Of a stretch of 64,000 nucleotides of DNA, positions 62,369 to 64,000 are shown in pieces; position 1 is the first letter of the stretch; the number at the start of each line of letters is the position of its first letter. Source of the DNA: Alphaproteobacteria bacterium (lineage in GTDB: Bacteria; Pseudomonadota; Alphaproteobacteria; Caulobacterales; Hyphomonadaceae). The stretch is from positions 16,931 to 80,930 of the forward strand of contig WGLW01000005.1 of the NCBI GenBank assembly GCA_016125405.1. The letters run 5' to 3'. The notes beneath the pieces were generated by a model, which ran no database searches, was not told the DNA's origin, and saw only the letters and a list, made by a program, of their open reading frames with translations. Made by a program: the position numbers and the translations under genes.

Positions 62369-63748
62369 ATGAAGCTGATGAAAGCCGTTTTCACCGCCGC
62401 GGGGCTTTGCCTCGCCGCCTGCGGGATCATGAGCACGCCGGCCGCCGCCCAGCAGTCCGCAACCGTCGAGGGCCTGATCTACGCGCCCAAGCCGATCGCG
62501 ATCCCGGATTTCGACGGATCCTCGCCGCAGGCGACCTCGATCGCCGCCCAGATGTCTGAGGTGATCCGGCAGGATCTCGCCGGTTCGGCCGTCTTCCGCC
62601 TCATCGACAAGGCCGCCTTCGTCGAGAAGGATCTCGACATCAACCTCGCCCCGCGGTTTCCCGACTGGACGGTGATCCAGGCCCAGGCGCTCGTCGTCGG
62701 CAATGTCGTGCTGGACGCCCAGAACAACATGGTCACCCAGTTCCGGCTCTACGACACGTTCAACGCAAAGGAACTGTTCGCGCAGCAATACACTGTGCCG
62801 ACGCCCGACAACTGGCGCCGCGTCGCCCACAAGGTGGCGGATGACATCTACTCGCAGCTGACCGGCGAACAGGGCTATTTCGACAGCCGCATCGTGTTCG
62901 TCTCGGAAAGCGGGCCGGTGACGGACCGCAAGCGCCGGCTGGCGATCATGGATCAGGACGGGGCCAACGCCGAGCACCTGCTGAGCGGCGTCAGCTCGGT
63001 GGTGACGCCGCGCTTTTCGCCCTCCTCCCAGACGATCATCTACTCCGCCTATGTGCCGGATTCGAAGAATCCGAAGGTGACCCGCCTGCGGGTCTATCTC
63101 TACGATATCGAGAGCGGCCGCCAGGAAGTGCTGAGCGAGGTGGCGGACGCCACCAACTTCGCGGCGCGCTTTTCTCCTGACGGCAAATCCGTTGTGATGA
63201 GCCGGTCGCGCGGCGGCAACACCGATATCTATGTCGTCGAGCTGGCGCGGCGGACCGAGACGCGGCTCACGAATTCGCCGTCCATCGATACGTCGCCGTC
63301 CTATTCGCCGGACGGCAAGATGATCGTGTTCACCTCCGACCGGGGCGGCTCGCCCGAGCTTTACATCATGCGCTCGGACGGCGGGAACATGGCCTGCCCC
63401 GCGGGCGGCACCGACACCGCATGCCGGATTTCCTTCGGCGCCGGCCAGTACACGACACCCGTCTGGTCGCCGCGCGGCGACTGGATCGCCTTCACCAAGC
63501 AAACCGGCGGCGAATTCGGCGTCGGCGTCATCCAGCCCGACGGCAAGGGCGAGCGGATGCTGACGGACTCCTACCTCGACGAGGGGCCGACATGGTCGCC
63601 GAACGGCCGCGTCATATGTTTCTTCCGTGAGGCCGGACCTGGCGCCGGACCCAAGCTGTGGACCATCGACCTGACAGGCAGAAACCTGAAACGGCTCGAC
63701 GCCCATGGTGATGCATCCGATCCCGCCTGGAGCCCGTTGCTGCGTTAA
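62369..63748 (+). CDS. tolB: Tol-Pal system periplasmic beta-propeller TolB
   Basis: A 459-residue periplasmic protein. Start at 62369 (GGAGAGG upstream) gives a signal peptide ending AAA-QQ. An N-terminal alpha/beta domain (to about residue 175) is followed by a six-bladed WD40-like propeller with repeats of the SPDGKxxxxxSxRxGxxDIY type. It contacts Pal and TolA. Confidence 0.95.
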   Translation: MKLMKAVFTAAGLCLAACGIMSTPAAAQQSATVEGLIYAPKPIAIPDFDGSSPQATSIAAQMSEVIRQDLAGSAVFRLIDKAAFVEKDLDINLAPRFPDWTVIQAQALVVGNVVLDAQNNMVTQFRLYDTFNAKELFAQQYTVPTPDNWRRVAHKVADDIYSQLTGEQGYFDSRIVFVSESGPVTDRKRRLAIMDQDGANAEHLLSGVSSVVTPRFSPSSQTIIYSAYVPDSKNPKVTRLRVYLYDIESGRQEVLSEVADATNFAARFSPDGKSVVMSRSRGGNTDIYVVELARRTETRLTNSPSIDTSPSYSPDGKMIVFTSDRGGSPELYIMRSDGGNMACPAGGTDTACRISFGAGQYTTPVWSPRGDWIAFTKQTGGEFGVGVIQPDGKGERMLTDSYLDEGPTWSPNGRVICFFREAGPGAGPKLWTIDLTGRNLKRLDAHGDASDPAWSPLLR

Positions 63749-63967
63749 CGGGCGGCGGCGCGGGCAAGAAGCAGGCGCCTCTGTTACGGAGCGGAAAGGT
63801 ACGCGTGCGGAATGTACGCTTTGTCACAAAAAAGGCGTAGCTGACGGGACACTGGCGGGATTGAAACGGCTAACTGGTCTTGCAAATCACCTGCAATTGC
63901 CCGGTAATGCCGCCGGACATCAATAATTGCGCGTCATCTTGGGGGCGTGCGGATCGAGGAGTCTAAC

Positions 63968-64000
63968 ATGCGGTCATCCTATACTTTGGCGATGCTCGGA
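63968..64000 (+). CDS. pal: Start of pal (peptidoglycan-associated lipoprotein), truncated by the window
   Basis: Eleven codons beginning MRSSYTLAMLG after GAGGAG. The content is too short for recognition by itself; the call follows from its place after tolB and the start of a likely signal peptide. Confidence 0.6.
   Translation, partial: MRSSYTLAMLG

Noticed and set aside
60190..62436. 748-codon minus-strand open frame
   Set aside because: Antisense of tolQ, tolR and tolA, whose motifs are certain.
1..64000. tRNA, rRNA, CRISPR arrays, insertion sequences, prophage genes
   Set aside because: No cloverleaf-type motif, no regularly spaced repeats and no transposase or phage structural proteins were seen.

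Overview
The window is GC-rich, densely packed DNA from an alphaproteobacterium, most likely of the Caulobacterales/Hyphomonadaceae type. The lineage call rests on gene content: a DivL-type pseudokinase (Tyr in place of the phospho-acceptor His) with a perfect CtrA box in front of it, a ChvI-ChvG two-component pair next to a mannose-family EIIA and HPr, a MipZ-like ATPase, motA without motB, and a complete ybgC-tolQRAB-pal start. No rRNA, tRNA, CRISPR array, prophage or insertion sequence is visible. Many gene pairs overlap by 1-4 bases.

Layout. 1-5.4 kb: end of a ZntB/CorA transporter, a GMC oxidoreductase, two lipoproteins (one an alkaline-phosphatase-fold enzyme) and a MipZ-like ATPase. 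5.7-8.8 kb: chvI-chvG-EIIA-HPr. 8.8-13.3 kb: EF-hand protein, ahcY behind a palindromic operator candidate, a phosphohexomutase, a methyltransferase. 13.3-15.5 kb: arsR-arsC-aqpS arsenic operon ending in a REP-like repeat. 15.6-18.2 kb: CtrA box and divL. 18.2-23.3 kb: two lipoproteins, a serine hydrolase, and a copper-type pair (Met/His-rich small protein and outer-membrane barrel). 23.3-31.2 kb: a five-gene catabolic operon (acyl-CoA dehydrogenase, acyl-CoA ligase, KAS III, APH-type kinase fused to a C-terminal helical domain, second acyl-CoA dehydrogenase) facing a TetR regulator; the kinase/dehydrogenase pair resembles the LvaAB/LvaC and ACAD10/11 4-hydroxyacyl-CoA route. 31.2-36.1 kb: TonB-C protein, a halohydrin-dehalogenase-like SDR, mobA, an exported protein of unknown function, a type II haloacid dehalogenase coupled to a Tat-exported phosphotriesterase homologue. 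36.2-40 kb: degP, response regulator, sensor kinase. 40-46 kb: a ferritin-like/ferredoxin/double-CDGSH fusion, LysR, two acetyltransferase-like genes, a degenerate cysteine hydrolase, tdk. 46-51.8 kb: motA, M16 peptidase, mnmC. 51.8-56.2 kb: an expanded phage-shock (psp) locus. 56.7-59.6 kb: arsR-SRPBCC-GST-SRPBCC operon and small proteins. 59.7-64 kb: ybgC-tolQ-tolR-tolA-tolB-(pal).

The most unusual region is the psp locus. pspF is divergent from a single-orientation operon preceded by a textbook sigma-54 promoter and a perfect 7-3-7 palindrome. The operon carries a tiny membrane protein, pspA, pspB and pspC, then five more small genes; four of these end in the same coiled-coil/DDDRxLAxEI tail and look like a duplicated and diversified PspB family. 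Second in interest are the halohydrin-dehalogenase-like SDR, which has the exact S-x12-Y-x3-R triad, and the kinase/dehydrogenase catabolic operon.
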